From positions 553,501 to 617,500 of the forward strand of contig CAMXCT020000902.1 of NCBI GenBank assembly GCA_947184155.2: 64,000 bases of DNA, written 5' to 3'. Source of the DNA: Cladocopium goreaui. Lineage: Eukaryota; Sar; Dinophyceae; Suessiales; Symbiodiniaceae. The notes under the pieces are model-generated. The model was not told the origin of the DNA. It saw only the letters and a list, made by a program, of their open reading frames with translations, and ran no database searches. Positions 23,702-35,663 of the stretch are shown in pieces. Both the position numbers and the translations under genes were made by a program. How positions within the stretch are numbered: the stretch's first letter is position 1; the number at the start of each line of letters is the position of its first letter.

Positions 23702-23817
23702 TACCATCTGGTTATTTAACACCGCCATGGAACATCACCATCTTTAATAGGTAAACCATCTACAGTATTTCAATGGGCCATCTATACCATTGCTATGTTA
23801 GTCATAACCAGAGGGTA
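23702..23817. mobile_element. MITE family 1, copy 8 (diverged)
   Basis: TACCATCTGGTTATTTAACA ... GTTAGTCATAACCAGAGGGTA. Belongs to a variant whose ends read CTGGTTATTTAAC, as also seen at 36510 and 41773. Confidence 0.8.
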
Positions 23818-24457
23818 ATCATTTAATTGTTAAATAACCAGAGATAACAATAGGTAATCCTTGGAGATTTCTGGCAAAAAAGACTGGCTTCAGAAGCACC
23901 CAATGAGCTTTTGCTGTTTGCCAGGATGAGCTGAAGCGCTTTTTGGGCACCTTTTTCCCGCATCCGATCCGCTTCCGGCAGATTTGGCCCATAGCTCAGC
24001 TTGGTTTCTACCCAGGGTAAAACCTGGAGCTTTCTTTCCCGCAAAACCAAGTAACTCAAACAGTTCAATGGAGAGGATAGGATAGCATAGATAGCATAGA
24101 TAGTGTAGATAGCATAGATACTATCCCATTGCTTCAATTTTCCCCATTCCCCTGGATATGTTTGACACTTCAGGCGATCAAAGGATAAATCGAACGCCTT
24201 GTGCCTTGGCTGTCGCCTTTCCTGCAGCTTTTTTCCCTGCGGAGTTGGTCGATGTTTGTCCCAGGCAAACCCTAAATCCACCATTTATATCCATTTATAT
24301 CCATTTATATCCACTTATATCCATTTATCCCAAATGGGAATCGTCATTTTCGTTGTTTAAATGGAGGGTATACACACCATTTTGGGTCTACACTCTGGTG
24401 GATGTTGGTGAGGGCTGAATTTGACCAAGGCGATGCTCAAATTTGAAGCGCCCTGAG

Positions 24458-24530
24458 GTATATTTGGGCACCAGTTCCGCCCTCCAGCGACTATGTGGCT
24501 GTCGGCATGTTGTGCACCACCGTGGATGAG
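24458..24530 (+). CDS. Exon with Vps13/Vps62-like motif
   Basis: After CCCTGAG, reads WAPVPPSSDYVAVGMLCTT and then VDE to a GC donor. The pattern W-x-P-x-P-P-x-x-[DG]-Y-V-A-[LV]-G is the repeated motif of Vps62/DUF946 proteins and the Vps13 adaptor-type region. Neighbouring exons were not found, so this may be an isolated exon of a long gene or a remnant. Confidence 0.42.
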
Positions 24531-24654
24531 GCCAGAGTTGGGATTGGCGTGGGACAATGTTGAAGTGGGTCTCAAAATGGAATAGAGTATACTTCCAATT
24601 AGCAATTATGACCTATCTTCAGACAAACCCAGATATTTATAGATGATATATATA

Positions 24655-24690
24655 TATATTATTATTATTATTATTATTATTATAAAGATA
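24655..24690. repeat. (TAT)n microsatellite
   Basis: ATATATATATATTATTATTATTA-type tract. Confidence 0.85.
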
Positions 24691-24905
24691 TTTAAAGATA
24701 TGTAGTTACTTATACACAGATAAAATAAAAAGTGTTTGGCACTGTTCAGTAAGAGTTTCAGTGCTTCCGGAGCTGCGGAATCCATTTTGAATCACCGTCT
24801 CATCATTCGGTCAAACCATGGCATGTGGGGTAGGTTCACTACCATTGTGAATGGGATTCCTTACACTGGGGTATAGCAACCCCTATGAGGATAGTGGACG
24901 GTCAT

Positions 24906-24992
24906 CAGCCCATCATCCTTATCATCATCCTCATCCTCATCATCATCATCATCATCATCCTCATCCTCATCCTCATCCTCATCCTCCTCCTC
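24906..24992 (+). repeat. (CATCCT)n / (ATC)n microsatellite
   Basis: CATCAT and CCTCAT units; gives a His/Pro-rich artefact frame. Confidence 0.9.
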
Positions 24993-25069
24993 TGAAGACT
25001 TGCCTAACCCCAAACAACTCATTACTTAACCTCGAACAGGTTATAGCTTAACCTTGAACAACTGTCTTT

Positions 25070-26084
25070 CCTAACCTTGACTTGAGTTCGTCTGGTGCTG
25101 CTTTTGGATCAAAGATGATGAGCTGGTGCATGAGACTTTGCTCGCCGGTGCTGGTTGCATGGCTGCTTTCATGAGCAAGAACGGCAAGGCCAGAGAGGAC
25201 AGATTCTGAGCAGATTTGTTGTATCTACTGTACACCTTGTGCAAAACTAGTCCTCGATGTGCTATGTCCAATCTGGCAGCAGGAATCCAAAAGTGGTGAA
25301 CAAACTTTCCGGCGAAAAGTGGAGGAAGCTCACAGAAGCTGAGAAGATGCCGTACAAGGCTTGTGTGTGGCTGAAAGAGATTGCAGCTTCTGTGTGATTC
25401 TTTTCTTTTGTTTTTGTTACAGCTATTGATTTCTTGTGCCAGACCAAATTCGAAGAGAAGAGGGAATACTTCGAGGCCAGGTCCTTGGCGCTGAAGTATT
25501 TCCGGACATCCGGTCGCTGCTTTCCATGTTGAGGCGGCTATGAGGCATTTGGCCAAACGCAACAATCGGAAATTTGCCCATAGCTGAGGACACAGCAGCA
25601 ATCATTCATCCAATTCTTGTTTCTTGCCATCGATACATGGGGCAAAGTCTTACAACCAAATGATTTCCACAGTTTCACAATTAGTGCATCCAGAAGTTGT
25701 CTATCACCGGAATGTGAAGCTTCCCATAATTTCTCATAGATTCTTAGAATCGTTTGCTGCTGTACGGCGAACCATGGACTGGGAGGATGCATTTCCCATG
25801 GGTGCTCAAGACGTGGACCTTATCGGGCGTGTGCAGATGTTGGGCTTCGGTCACTACCAGAAAGTGTGCCTTGGCAGTTGAGAAATTGACACAGCTTGTC
25901 GATTTGCCAAGCGTACATTATTCGATAAAAAACTTGCTTTTTGCCATCTTTTCTCATGCGGCTATGAGGAAAGACCTCAGGTCTGGAAAAAAAACGGGCC
26001 AAGAGCTATTTTAGGTAACCTTTTGCAAGGGCATGCCATGTACCACTGGCAAATGGACAACTGGAAACTGAGGAAGCAGCGTTC
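25070..26084. other. Open patches, strand uncertain
   Basis: A 176-codon - strand frame (25071-25601) and shorter + strand frames (one reading LVHETLLAGAGCMAAFMSKN near 25120) overlap. None has a recognised domain or a splice chain; possibly an old retrocopy. Confidence 0.3.
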
Positions 26085-26945
26085 ACTTTCTCAAGCAATC
26101 TTCTGTTTGTGCCTCAGTCATCCCATAGCTTGTCACGCAGTCGTCCCTTGGTTGGTCCTCGCAAATGCGCACGGATAGCTTGTCACACAACGACCAGTTC
26201 GTTTGTGAGAAAGTAGCTGCATAGTTTGTCACACAGTGATTCTGTTTGTGCCTCAGTCATCCCATAGCTTGTCACGGTTGGTCACATAACGCGTCCTTGG
26301 CTTGCTGACAACGCACCTGCAGCTTGTAATAAAGCGACTTGTTGCACAAGGGTCTTTTTTGCTTGTCACCAATGCGGACAGATAGCTTGTCACACAGCGA
26401 CTAGTTAGTTTGTCAGATAGTACCTGCATAGTTTGTCACACAGTGACTGTTCTGTTTGTGCTTCAGCCCTTTGGTTGGCACAGAACGCCTGCCTCCTTGA
26501 CTTGCTGACAGCGCACCTGCAGCTTGTAATAAAGCGACTTGTTGCATAAGAGTCTGTTTTGCTTGTCACCAATGCGGACGGATAGCTTGTCACACAGCGA
26601 CTAGTGACTAGTTTGTTTGTCAGATAGTGGCTGCATAGTTTGTCACACAGTGACTGTTCTGTTTGTGCCTCAGTCATCCCATAGCTTGTCACGCAGTTGA
26701 CAACGCAGCGGCAGCTTGAAAAAGAGCGATTTGTTGCATAAGAGTCTGTTTTGCTTGTCACCAAATGCGGACAGATAGCTTGTCACACAGCGACTAGTTA
26801 GTTTGTCAGATAGTACCTGCATAGTTTGTCACACAGTGACTGTTCTGTTTGTGCCTCAGTCATCCCATAGCCTGTCACGCAGTCGCCCTTTGGTTGGTCA
26901 CATAACGCGTCCTTGACTTGCCGACAACGCACCTGCAGGTTGTAA
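26085..26945. repeat. ~200-bp satellite, about four copies
   Basis: Units share GCTTGTCACACAGCGACTAG, then AGTTTGTCACACAGTGACTG and TTCTGTTTGTGCCTCAGTCA, and later CACCTGCAGCTTGTAATAAA. Anchors recur near 26178, 26384, 26585 and 26778, so the spacing is close to 200 bp with indels. Short CTTGTCAC sub-repeats occur within each unit. Confidence 0.85.
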
Positions 26946-27249
26946 GTACATATCTGTAGACAGCATATCCAAATGCTTCGACCAAAACAGCTGTTTCTTG
27001 CAGCAAATCTTCCAGTGAAAATCAATGCAGCTACCAAACTGCCTCAATCCAGCTGAAAACGACTCAAATCCAGAAATGAATGCATTCCATGACAGGACTC
27101 TCCACGGTTTTGAAGGCCCTCCAGAGCATGCTATGGGCACACGGCTCAGTGCTTAGGTGGTGACTCTTCAGGCGTTGCATTTGAACAACATGAAGTCATT
27201 GAAAGATTGAGAGCCATGGCGGTGGAACAGGTTCAATGCTGAAAATTCC

Positions 27250-27470
27250 AGAGCTACTTTCATATGATGAGTCAACACTCAGGTGTTCGTTCAGCCATTC
27301 CTTGATATATTTTTGCCTCAAGTTTCACAGCTAGCTTCATATGAGTCAACACTCAGCTGTTCAGCCATTCCTTGATATATTTTTCCTCAAGTTTCACAGC
27401 TAGCTTCATATGATGAGTCAACACTCAGCTGTTCAGCCATTCCTTGATATAACATTGTCTCAAGTCTTCA
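27250..27470. repeat. ~85-bp tandem repeat, three copies
   Basis: TTTCACAGCTAGCTTCATAT, then GAGTCAACACTCAGCTGTTC and AGCCATTCCTTGATATA, three times in a row with small indels. Confidence 0.9.
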
Positions 27471-27499
27471 AAGGATGAAGCATCGATAGAAGACAAGCT

Positions 27500-28420
27500 T
27501 TCTTGCAAATTTTTCCAAGGTCTACGGGAGCTTTTTTTGGCCACTAAATTAGTTTACGGGATCTTTGTTTGCCACTAAATGAGTCTAGGGGAGCTTTGTT
27601 TGCCAGCGGGAACTGTTTTGGCAACTAAACTAGTTTACGGGCCACTCAATTAGTGTCAGGGGCCGACCCCCAAAGTAGCAGTAGTTCCCCTCCCCGAACT
27701 ATTTCCATCCCGACCCGAAGTTGTAGTTGTTTGCCCCCCCGCACCCCCCCAAAAAAAAAGTCAAGTTGTAGTTGTAGTTGTTCGCAGAAGGGGCGGGGTC
27801 TACAGCATTGTACGTGAGCTTTTGTTGCCATTAAGTTAGTCTACGGGAACTTTGTTTGCCACTAAATGAATCTACGGGAGTTTTTTTTGCAACATTTTGC
27901 AACTAAATTAGTCTACGGGAGCTGTTTTTTATCACTAAACTAGTCTACGGGCCACTCCATTAGTGTCAGGGGCCGGCCCCGAAAGTAGTAGTAGTAGTTC
28001 GCCCCACCACCCGAACTACTACTATCCTGACCCGAAGTAATCCCGAAGTTGTAGTTGTTTGCCCTCCCCCGCCACCCGAAAAAAACAGTCAAGTTGTAGT
28101 TGTTTGGGGAGGGGGCGGGGTCTGCAGCAGTGTACGGGATTTTTTTTTGCCACTCACTTAGTCTACAGGAGCTTTTGTTGCCACTAAACTAGTTTACGGG
28201 AGCCTGTTTTGCAACTAAGCTAGTCTACGGGAGCTTTCGTTGCCACTAAATTAGTTCGCGGCCATTTTTTTTTGCAACTAAATGATCCTACGGGAGCTTT
28301 TTTGGCCACTAGGTTGTATTTGTTTTCCCCTTCTGCCCCCCGAAAATTAAAAAAAACAGTCAAGTTGTAGTTGTTCGGGGAGGGGGCGGGGCCTACAGCA
28401 CTGTACGGGAGCTTCCACAA
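27500..28420. repeat. Nested repeats: ~40-bp units in ~300-bp blocks
   Basis: CTACGGGAGCTTTTTTTGCC and CACTAAATTAGT units recur throughout. A larger block (GTGTCAGGGGCCG ... GTCAAGTTGTAGTTG ... GGGGCGGGGTCTACAGCA) recurs about three times (from 27650, 27965 and 28310). Confidence 0.85.
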
Positions 28421-28631
28421 TGTGATGAGGTACTGGCAGGAAGTAGGTTTTCCATGGTTTTTCCATGGGAATCTGCAAGTGCTTGGAAGGGTATTTTCGG
28501 ATTGAAACTTGGAAGTAAATCAGTTTTGCATCCCAGAGTCATGGAGTCATCCATACTACCCCCCTTTTTGGACATTTGCCATGGGCAAACATAGGAAGAG
28601 CAGCAATAAATTCATGGCGCTTTTTTTTCAG

Positions 28632-28679
28632 GCACGTGATGATGCCTTGGCAGCTTTCAATGAGGATCCCACTCTGAAG
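28632..28679 (+). CDS. SNF2-type helicase, exon before motif V
   Basis: After a T-rich tract and TTTCAG, a 16-codon exon in phase 0 encoding RDDALAAFNEDPTLK. This matches the segment just before motif V in the C-terminal helicase lobe of SNF2/Rad5-like ATPases, where an R-x(4)-[IL]-x-x-F-x-x-[DN] pattern is usual. It ends at a GC donor (AAG|GCAATG). Reading straight on instead meets a stop after 12 codons. Confidence 0.55.
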
Positions 28680-28911
28680 GCAATGGACGTTGAACTGTCG
28701 GAATTGATCAATGGATAACGGTCCCGCCATTAGTATAGCATATGATGTACTAGTATTCATCAATTTAATAATGGGACCCATCATTAGTAGGTCCCACTAT
28801 ACTATTAAGTATGAGGGAATCATCATGATGGATCAAGACATCTGGAACCCGTTTCTTGGATGAATTGGGTCGATAGGAATGGGGATTAACATGCGCTGGG
28901 ATTCACCTGAG

Positions 28912-28962
28912 GTGATCCTCATCTCTTTGATGAAAGCTGGTGAAGAGGGCTTGAACATGCAG
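28912..28962 (+). CDS. SNF2-type helicase, motif V exon
   Basis: After CACCTGAG, a 17-codon exon in phase 0: VILISLMKAGEEGLNMQ. This is the SNF2 motif V region, usually [VI]-[LI]-L-[LI]-S-L-K-A-G-G-x-G-L-N-L. An extra Met and a Gly-to-Glu change in the second G of the KAGG motif are odd and may mean decay. A GC donor (CAG|GCGCAT) follows. The motif VI exon was not found nearby, so the gene may be a fragment. Confidence 0.58.
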
Positions 28963-29374
28963 GCGCATTAATGCAGATTTGAGAGGAAATGTGCCACCAG
29001 ACGCATCAGTTGGAAACTAGTAGAAACTATCCAACCTGATTCAACATATATTCCCCATGAAATTTGATATTGTTCAACCATAATTCACATTATTATTAAC
29101 TTTTGTGAACACTGGCATGTATTGTGTTGTATATGTGTCTATCTGTCTTATCCCCCAATAGGTCTCTCTGATGTGCATGTCGTGCCGCTACACTTTGGCA
29201 GGTCTGTCTCCGATCTGGAGCCCACGCCGGCTCACGCACCAGAGTAAAAAAACTGACTGTGGGTTGTGCACTGGGATTGTTCGTGGTTGTTCATAGTCAT
29301 AGTTAAAGATGCACTGCTGGTTCGGGGTTAAGTGTAACGCTGTGCGGGGTTAAGAATGTGGAATTGGTACGGGG

Positions 29375-29865
29375 TTAGGCGCGTGTCCCCCTCCTCCTCC
29401 TCTTCCTTTTCCTCATCCTTCTCCTCCTCCTCCTCATCATCATCAGCATCATCATCATCATCATCATAATCATCATCATCAGCATCAGCATCATCGTCAT
29501 CGTCATCGTCATCGCAATCGTCATCGTCATCATCATCATCAACATCATCATCATCATCTTAATCATCATCACCATTACCATCATCATCATTATCGTCATC
29601 ATCACCATCATCGTCGTCATCGTCATTGTCATCATCATCATCATCATCATCATCATCGTCATCGTCATCGTCATCGTCATCGCAATCGTCATCGTCATCA
29701 TCATCATCATCATCACCATCATCATCTTAATCATCATCACCATTACCATCATCATCATCATCATCACCATCACCATCACCATCAGCATCATCATCATCAT
29801 CACCATCACCATCACCATCACCATCATCATCATCATCATCACCATCATCATCATCCATGCTTTAT
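29375..29865 (+). repeat. TCA/TCC/TCG trinucleotide microsatellite
   Basis: About 480 bp of (TCA)n with TCC, TCG and CCA variants. A Met-rich - strand frame across it is an artefact. Confidence 0.97.
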
Positions 29866-29882
29866 TCAATTCATCATCTCAG

Positions 29883-29990
29883 ACTGCGGATGGTTGCGAA
29901 ATCCAGCAGGCTCCAGACCTCGAGGAGTTGCGCTGCATGCCCAGGAGTGGCACGTGGCGACACCATGGCGAGTCTTTGTCATTATGCGGG
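29883..29990 (+). CDS. Weak exon candidate
   Basis: Between CATCTCAG and a GTGGGT donor, exactly 36 codons in the first frame (ADGCEIQQAPDLEELRCMPR). All three frames are open, so the call is weak. Confidence 0.27.
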
Positions 29991-31131
29991 GTGGGTTAAA
30001 CACGGTTAAACAATAGGTATAGGGATACCATTATAGGTGTGGTAAGCCATGATATATGGGTTTTGATCACTGAATGTGCGGATATACGACTGATACATGC
30101 TGGTCGATAAATGATAAATGATTAGTTCCGGCGTTAAAAAGTAACGCATGAATTGGTGATTATCATCATGTAGGAACTGGGAATTCCCGTTCTTCACCAA
30201 CCAGCATATGTAGTGGAATGACAGGTTTGGTCTGTGAAGACCGGTTGGCTACCGGATCATTTGGACTTGAATCACAGGTACTGACGCTTTACTGGATGTT
30301 GTTTTTGGTTGTGCATCGGTTCAGTGAGAACACTCCAGGACTTGAAAGTCACTATAGGTCAAGGCATGTGATAAACAAACGTTTGAAAAAATATTCCGAG
30401 TCAGCAAGTGATATCACCTGCGAACTCAGGGGCAGTTTCCACCGCAGAGTTCTGGTTCCAAGCAGCATGGTGAGCCGCAACCAGAATCAGCAGAGATCAC
30501 CCCATCGACAAACCGACACGTTCTTTTCCATGGCTTCATTATTGCCAAAATCCTTGAAAAAAACAGAAAAATATAAACAATACACACTGTTCGGAAGCCT
30601 GTCCTTGGCTCCTAAAAGCCCTGTTCATGGCATAGAATGGCTTACTATTCTGGTTTCAACTTCCAGGCCCTCGGCCATGCCGCGCTCATCGTTTCATGTG
30701 GCACTGGTAGCCAGTGCTTTGAACCTTGGATGCCATGGGCCCCCTGGTGAAGATGGGATTTACAGTTATCTATTGATATCTATTGATTCAGTATGTATTC
30801 GTATCATTTCGTATCGGGCAACCATATAATTCTGATTTGATTTACAGATGTATGACTTCCCGTTGCCAGTTGAATTATGAATGCTGGGCTGCCAGGAGTG
30901 CCTGCAACGCTAGTGTTTGGACAGTTTGCAGTGGCTTCCTTCCAGCGGGACTCCATTCTTTGAGTGAAAAGTATTGAAAAAGTAAGAAACCAAATAATCC
31001 CATGTACTGTACTGTAAAGAACCTGAAAATGAATACACAAAGAGATGAAAAAGTGAGTTATCACTACTTCAGTCGGAAATTGTCCTTTCTATCTCTTCGG
31101 GAAATGTTATAGAAAAAACTTCAACCCCAAG

Positions 31132-31230
31132 GATTGCTTCGCCACGGATGCTGGTGGGCCCTGCCAACCCTGCGCAGCTGCGGCCTCGAAGTTCTCGAAG
31201 TTCTCGAAGCGCCAGATGGTCGGCAACTGG
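31132..31230 (+). CDS. Candidate exon, Cys/Ala-rich
   Basis: Between CCCCAAG and a GTATGG donor, 33 codons in phase 0, with GGPCQPCAAAASKFSKFSK. Contains a 9-bp tandem repeat (AAGTTCTCG). No neighbours assigned; may precede the AlgH gene. Confidence 0.4.
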
Positions 31231-32283
31231 GTATGGATGAATATTCTGGATGCGCCATTTATACCTTGAATTTTGACCCACATACATTTTTTATATTAGT
31301 ATATAAACGTCCACACACACAGACACACACACATATATGTATATACACATGTTTTTACATATATTATATACATATATACATACAGATAATTACAACATAT
31401 ATTTATGCATATATTGATATATTCATGAGAAAAAATCCTGGACCCTTGGGGTAACCCTTATTCTTGCAGAATATATATATATATATTATAGCATATACAT
31501 TTTGATCCTACAGGGATACTTTCTAAAGACAAGGGGTTTGACTTGTGGTGCATGTGCATTAGCTGCCCCTCACTGCAGCAGTTCAGAGTGACCATGTTGG
31601 TCAAGAAAGTATTTTTTCCTGGCCATGGCAGCTGCCCCAGCCTGTCTATGTACTACTTGGACACCACTGGCCTAACTTTGTGGAGCATCCTCCCTATTTT
31701 CACAGAGATCTTTGGTAAAACGTCCAGGCCAGGATTTACCAACGAACAAATATATATCTATATGTATATATGCCTATATATATGCCTGTGCATACTGATT
31801 TACGTATCTACAAGACATACAGTACCAAATCAGAGATAGAGAGAGAGAGAGAGTACCAAATCAAGTGTCAAGTAATCAAACGCCCCACTGCTGTGCACGG
31901 ATAGCTCCTGCAAGATCCAATTGTGATTGAGATGGCGCGTTGTGGTCCAAGAAGTTTTGGTGACTTGGTGAGTCACTTTGTGCACGCCTGGTTAACCAGA
32001 ACCCAAGTGGTCGCTACATGTCAATATATTGATATAACATGTTGCAGCTTCCAACCCTCCGTTGCAAAGGTATTTATAGGAGTTGTGTCTCCAATCATTC
32101 TTCAACGGGTGTTTGATAGAACGGGGGTTGCTTGTAATCCCCACTATATCCCCATTATGTCCCCACTACATTTCCACTATATCCCCATAGAATTCCCATA
32201 GAGTGGTGGGGAACCCCATACAATTCCAACAAAACATCCCATCAATTTCCCATGAATTTCCCGAAAAATCACGAAGAACCCAG

Positions 32284-32424
32284 GCCTCCCCGGACGGAGC
32301 AGAAGGCGTCGTTGACGACGATTGGCGCCGCTTCCGCGCGCGGCTCCTGCAGCGGGAAGACGCGCTGACAGAAGACGTGGCCAAAGGGACCATGGAGAAG
32401 GAGTTGATGTGGGAAGGGTGTAAG
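32284..32424 (+). CDS. AlgH/UPF0301 gene, exon 1 seen
   Basis: Between AACCCAG and a GTGGGG donor, 47 codons in phase 0. Contains DDDWRRFRARLLQREDALTE, the D-W-R-x-F-R-A-x-L signature that precedes the AlgH domain in plant and algal UPF0301 proteins. The first of at least nine exons that chain by phase over about 6 kb. UPF0301/AlgH (DUF179) proteins have no settled biochemical role; in bacteria AlgH was linked to alginate regulation. The 5' end of the gene was not found. Confidence 0.68.
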
Positions 32425-33560
32425 GTGGGGCCCCCAAACGGCTAAGTTGGTGAAAAGTTGGTTTATGTTATATAACAATAACTTATATCTAGGGTAAGAA
32501 CATGTAAGAACTCGATACTAGATACAGTATCTAGGGTAACTATGGGTAACTAGTATGGTCCTGGGGCGCCCCAGCATTTGTGGGGCTTGGAGGAAATTCC
32601 CGTAGGATCATGGGCTACCAATGGCTACCATCCTTCCAGCAGCATGTTAGTTGGGGACTGTAACGGGGCTAGATATGATTTTCCACCACAAAATTCTGCA
32701 GAGGGTAACCATGGATAGGCCATCTATACATGTTTTTGCGGGCATGCCACATGTTGGGCTAGGAATGGGTTGTGATTCATTGAGATTTTTTCAGGATGGC
32801 GGGATGGGACTTAATCTATGCAGTGAGTGATTCGAAAGAATTACCAGCCTGCACATGCCGATTTAGAGACTCAACTAAAATCTGGTGTGGCAACCTTGGA
32901 AGTTTCACTAAGGGAGGTCTCCAACCTTACTTAGGGTGCGTCAGCCAAATTAGGGCGATAACACAAATTATGACTCATGGCTATATTTGGTGTGGTGTAT
33001 GAATATGATTAATTATTACACAATGCCAACCAAGGGTTAAAAGTTACTTACTGGGGGGCTTACCCATTCCAATTCAGCTAAATTGTCACCCTTTTTGGGG
33101 GTAGTCAGGGTTTATCTTCTGGTAATCAACTGTGGCCATGCAAAATCATCGAACTAAATGATGGATTTCCCCGCTTGCCACGGTTGATTGCCAGCGGCTA
33201 GGCAAAGGATTATATTGTCAAATATATATAAATATATTAATATATTAATATATATATATATAGTGTTTTGCAATGGAACATGACATCATCCCAGTGAAAA
33301 GTAAAGGATAGTAAAGGTCTAAATCTCATGAATAGCCTACAATAATGAATCACCTTTAATAATACTGATCATGGATTGTAAATATTACTCGTAGGTTACC
33401 CCAATCATATTCTACAATTACATATTACATCCAATTAGGTTGCAGTTATTGGGTAATAATTACGATAATACTAATGTAATACTAATGACATTTAATGGGT
33501 AATACTAATGATCTAAAGTTCATCCATTTTAGGACCCCACAACCCTCTCTGATTCACCAG

Positions 33561-33618
33561 GGCTGGATCCACCGCAGTCCACTCATCGAGAAAGGCTCAG
33601 TGCTTTTGGCCAAGCCTG
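33561..33618 (+). CDS. AlgH/UPF0301 gene, exon 2
   Basis: After GATTCACCAG, phase 0, reading WIHRSPLIEKGSVLLAKP. This is the AlgH N-terminal strand (H-P-x(3)-x-x-[KR]-G-x-L-L-[LI]-A). Ends at a GC donor (CCTG|GCGATG); reading on instead hits a TAG. Confidence 0.68.
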
Positions 33619-34241
33619 GCGATGCCTAGCTCAAGCAGTGTTTTTTCGAGTGGAAAAACATGGAAAACCAATGAAAACCATATTTTTTACACATTGCAAA
33701 AATCTATAAACCAACTGAGAAAAATAGAACGACAATTTGCAACAAATTGTTTTAGATGATGTTAGTAGGATTCACTGAATTTCATTCATTGGAACCGCAA
33801 TGGGGGGTCTCGTTTAGTCTATTTAGTCCAGTGGGATTTGGCTTTTATGTATGCTTGTCGTTTTTGAGGTTATCATACAGTCATACAGCAACCTACATCA
33901 ATCAACCCCTGAAACAATAACGATATATATATATATATAAGTATACATATAATATGTACTATATTATCATCAATAAAAAAAACACCAGACCCAACAATGG
34001 CCCTTTCACAACCCCTTGGACACAGCAAATTCTGACACCAATTTGTTGATGGTTTGGAATCTTGCAGTTAGCCGAGTCAGTGCAAAGTGATGGAAGGGGT
34101 ACAAAAAGCTTTGCTTTTTGTGGGATCTTGTGGGTGTTGAATGGAGGGCATCCACCAACATGGATAAGTTTGATGCACCTTGTTTGCTTTATTTTGCCTA
34201 TGTTTATCCGACATTCTCCAGAAGCCTCTTACTTTGGCCAG

Positions 34242-34379
34242 CATCAACTTTGCATCAGCCACTGATCATCACTGCAAAAACATACTGCCATGTTGCGACG
34301 GAGGAATGGGCGGTGATGTTTCCATTTTTCCACAAATCGGTCATCCTCATCACCGATCACGAGGATGAATACACCCGGG
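34242..34379 (+). CDS. AlgH/UPF0301 gene, exon 3
   Basis: Contains FPFFHKSVILITDHEDEYTR, matching the AlgH core F-x-[KR]-[ST]-V-[VI]-[LV]-[LI]. The 3' end at a GTCGCT donor is firm, because it leaves one base that completes Gly with exon 4. The 5' end is a guess: the acceptor TTGGCCAG fits by phase, and the first 20 or so residues are less AlgH-like. Confidence 0.6.
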
Positions 34380-34603
34380 GTCGCTCGGCAGGTGAAGATC
34401 CTCTGGGAATCACGGCAATTAAACATGCTTTGCGGGAAAGCCCTCCCAAGCAGCGGTTCAATCATGTGTTCCCCAGTATAAACCGCCATTTGCAGCGGGT
34501 GGTCCATATGTTCCCTATATTTTCCGATGTGTTTCCCATTCTTTTCCATTTGGTTCAAAGTTTATTGTTATCAGTGAGCCCGCCATGTCGCCAGATTCGC
34601 CAG

Positions 34604-34672
34604 GTTTCGTGCTCAATCGCCCAACGACCAGAAGCGAAAGTTATGGTCGCCTCGAATTCAACGTGTGGTACG
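34604..34672 (+). CDS. AlgH/UPF0301 gene, exon 4
   Basis: After ATTCGCCAG, reading FVLNRPT and then LEFNVWYG. Both are hallmarks of the family (G-x-V-L-N-R-P-T and the F-N-V-W-x-G-G-P strand). Ends at a GC donor (TACG|GCGCC). Confidence 0.75.
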
Positions 34673-35156
34673 GCGCCTTGACACTGATGATTTGTGTTCC
34701 TTTGCCTCTTTGCTCCCCAGTCATCCAGTGTTCAATGTTCAACAGATTCTGGTGGAACTTACATGAACTTACTTCAACTTGTCTGTATTTACTTATCTAT
34801 TAGACTGCTTGCCTGGTGATACAGGACTGGAGCCCTGGAACAATTTCTGACCTTGCGGATTGAAGGCATCAACACCACTCCGTTCTGTTGGTTTGTTTCG
34901 CATGGTTTGGAGTCGGTTGGGGATGAACAAACCTCTGCACCAGTTGGATGCTGAATTTCCGTGGGGATGCAGACACATCCCGTATCCATCCCCTATACAT
35001 CCCATATCTACAGTATCGTAAAGTGACTATCTTTGGGTTTGAAAATACTGTACCTCTAAAGCCATTAGGCCATTAATGATAAAAAAAAACATTTATCCGA
35101 CAAAAGCAGAACATAGCAGAACATAGCAGAACCATTTTGCGGTATCGTATATAGTA

Positions 35157-35325
35157 GTGTGTATATATATATATGCAAATATGATCATATGTATATGTAT
35201 CACACATATGTTTTATTTATATATATATATGTATTTACATATTGGTATATTTATATCTATCTATCTATATGTATATATATATATATGTACATATATATAT
35301 ATGTATATATATATTCTTATGTTCA
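35157..35325. repeat. AT-rich TATA/GTAT microsatellite
   Basis: ATATATGTATAT-type sequence inside the AlgH intron. Confidence 0.85.
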
Positions 35326-35371
35326 CACACAGCCATGGCTTTCAAGATTCAGTCGCCGTCCACAAAACGAG

Positions 35372-35386
35372 GCGGACCCTGTGAAG
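35372..35386 (+). CDS. AlgH/UPF0301 gene, candidate 15-nt microexon
   Basis: After AAAACGAG, the 15 nt complete the second Gly and give GPCE before a GTGCCT donor. The family motif continues W-x-G-G-P-[VL]-x and then x-x-R-x-F-[VI]-L-H-S, so joining exon 4, this microexon and the exon at 36933 gives the normal spacing in frame. Only 15 nt, so tentative; a longer version is open to 35472. Confidence 0.42.
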
Positions 35387-35556
35387 GTGCCTCCTCAGAT
35401 CCATCGATGCCATCGACGAAGCTTGGCCGAGCGAAAAATTGCCATGACCTAAATCTTTCGGAGATTGGATAAAATCTGTAAATAAATAGAATGATATTAA
35501 TGATTATCTGGATGAAATATTAACTATGATATTAATGATATTAATGATAATGATAT

Positions 35557-35663
35557 TACCCTCTGGTAAACTAACATAGCTATGGAAAGATCCACCATTT
35601 TTAATGGGTAAATCAACTATAAATGGGCCATTTCCAATAGCTACGTTAAATTACCAGAGGGTA
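35557..35663. mobile_element. Palindromic MITE family 1, copy 9 (intact)
   Basis: TACCCTCTGGTAAACTAACA ... TTAAATTACCAGAGGGTA, 107 bp, inside an AlgH intron. Confidence 0.93.

Larger units (their letters stand above)
18540..24457. other. Mostly non-coding region
   Basis: Contains scattered open patches: 19144-19240 (reads ELRNFESCRQWAKAESED on +), 19415-19480, 20107-20304 on -, and 21560-21700 on +. None chains with a neighbour, and no domain was recognised. Also holds MITEs at 20814 and 23702. Confidence 0.4.

Noticed and set aside
29202-29246. SNF2 motif VI exon after CACTTTGGCAG
   Set aside because: In the phase required by the motif V exon it does not give the expected W-W-N-P pattern; the partial match is in the wrong frame.
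29375-29869. A 164-codon Met-rich frame on the - strand
   Set aside because: Translation of a TCA trinucleotide repeat.
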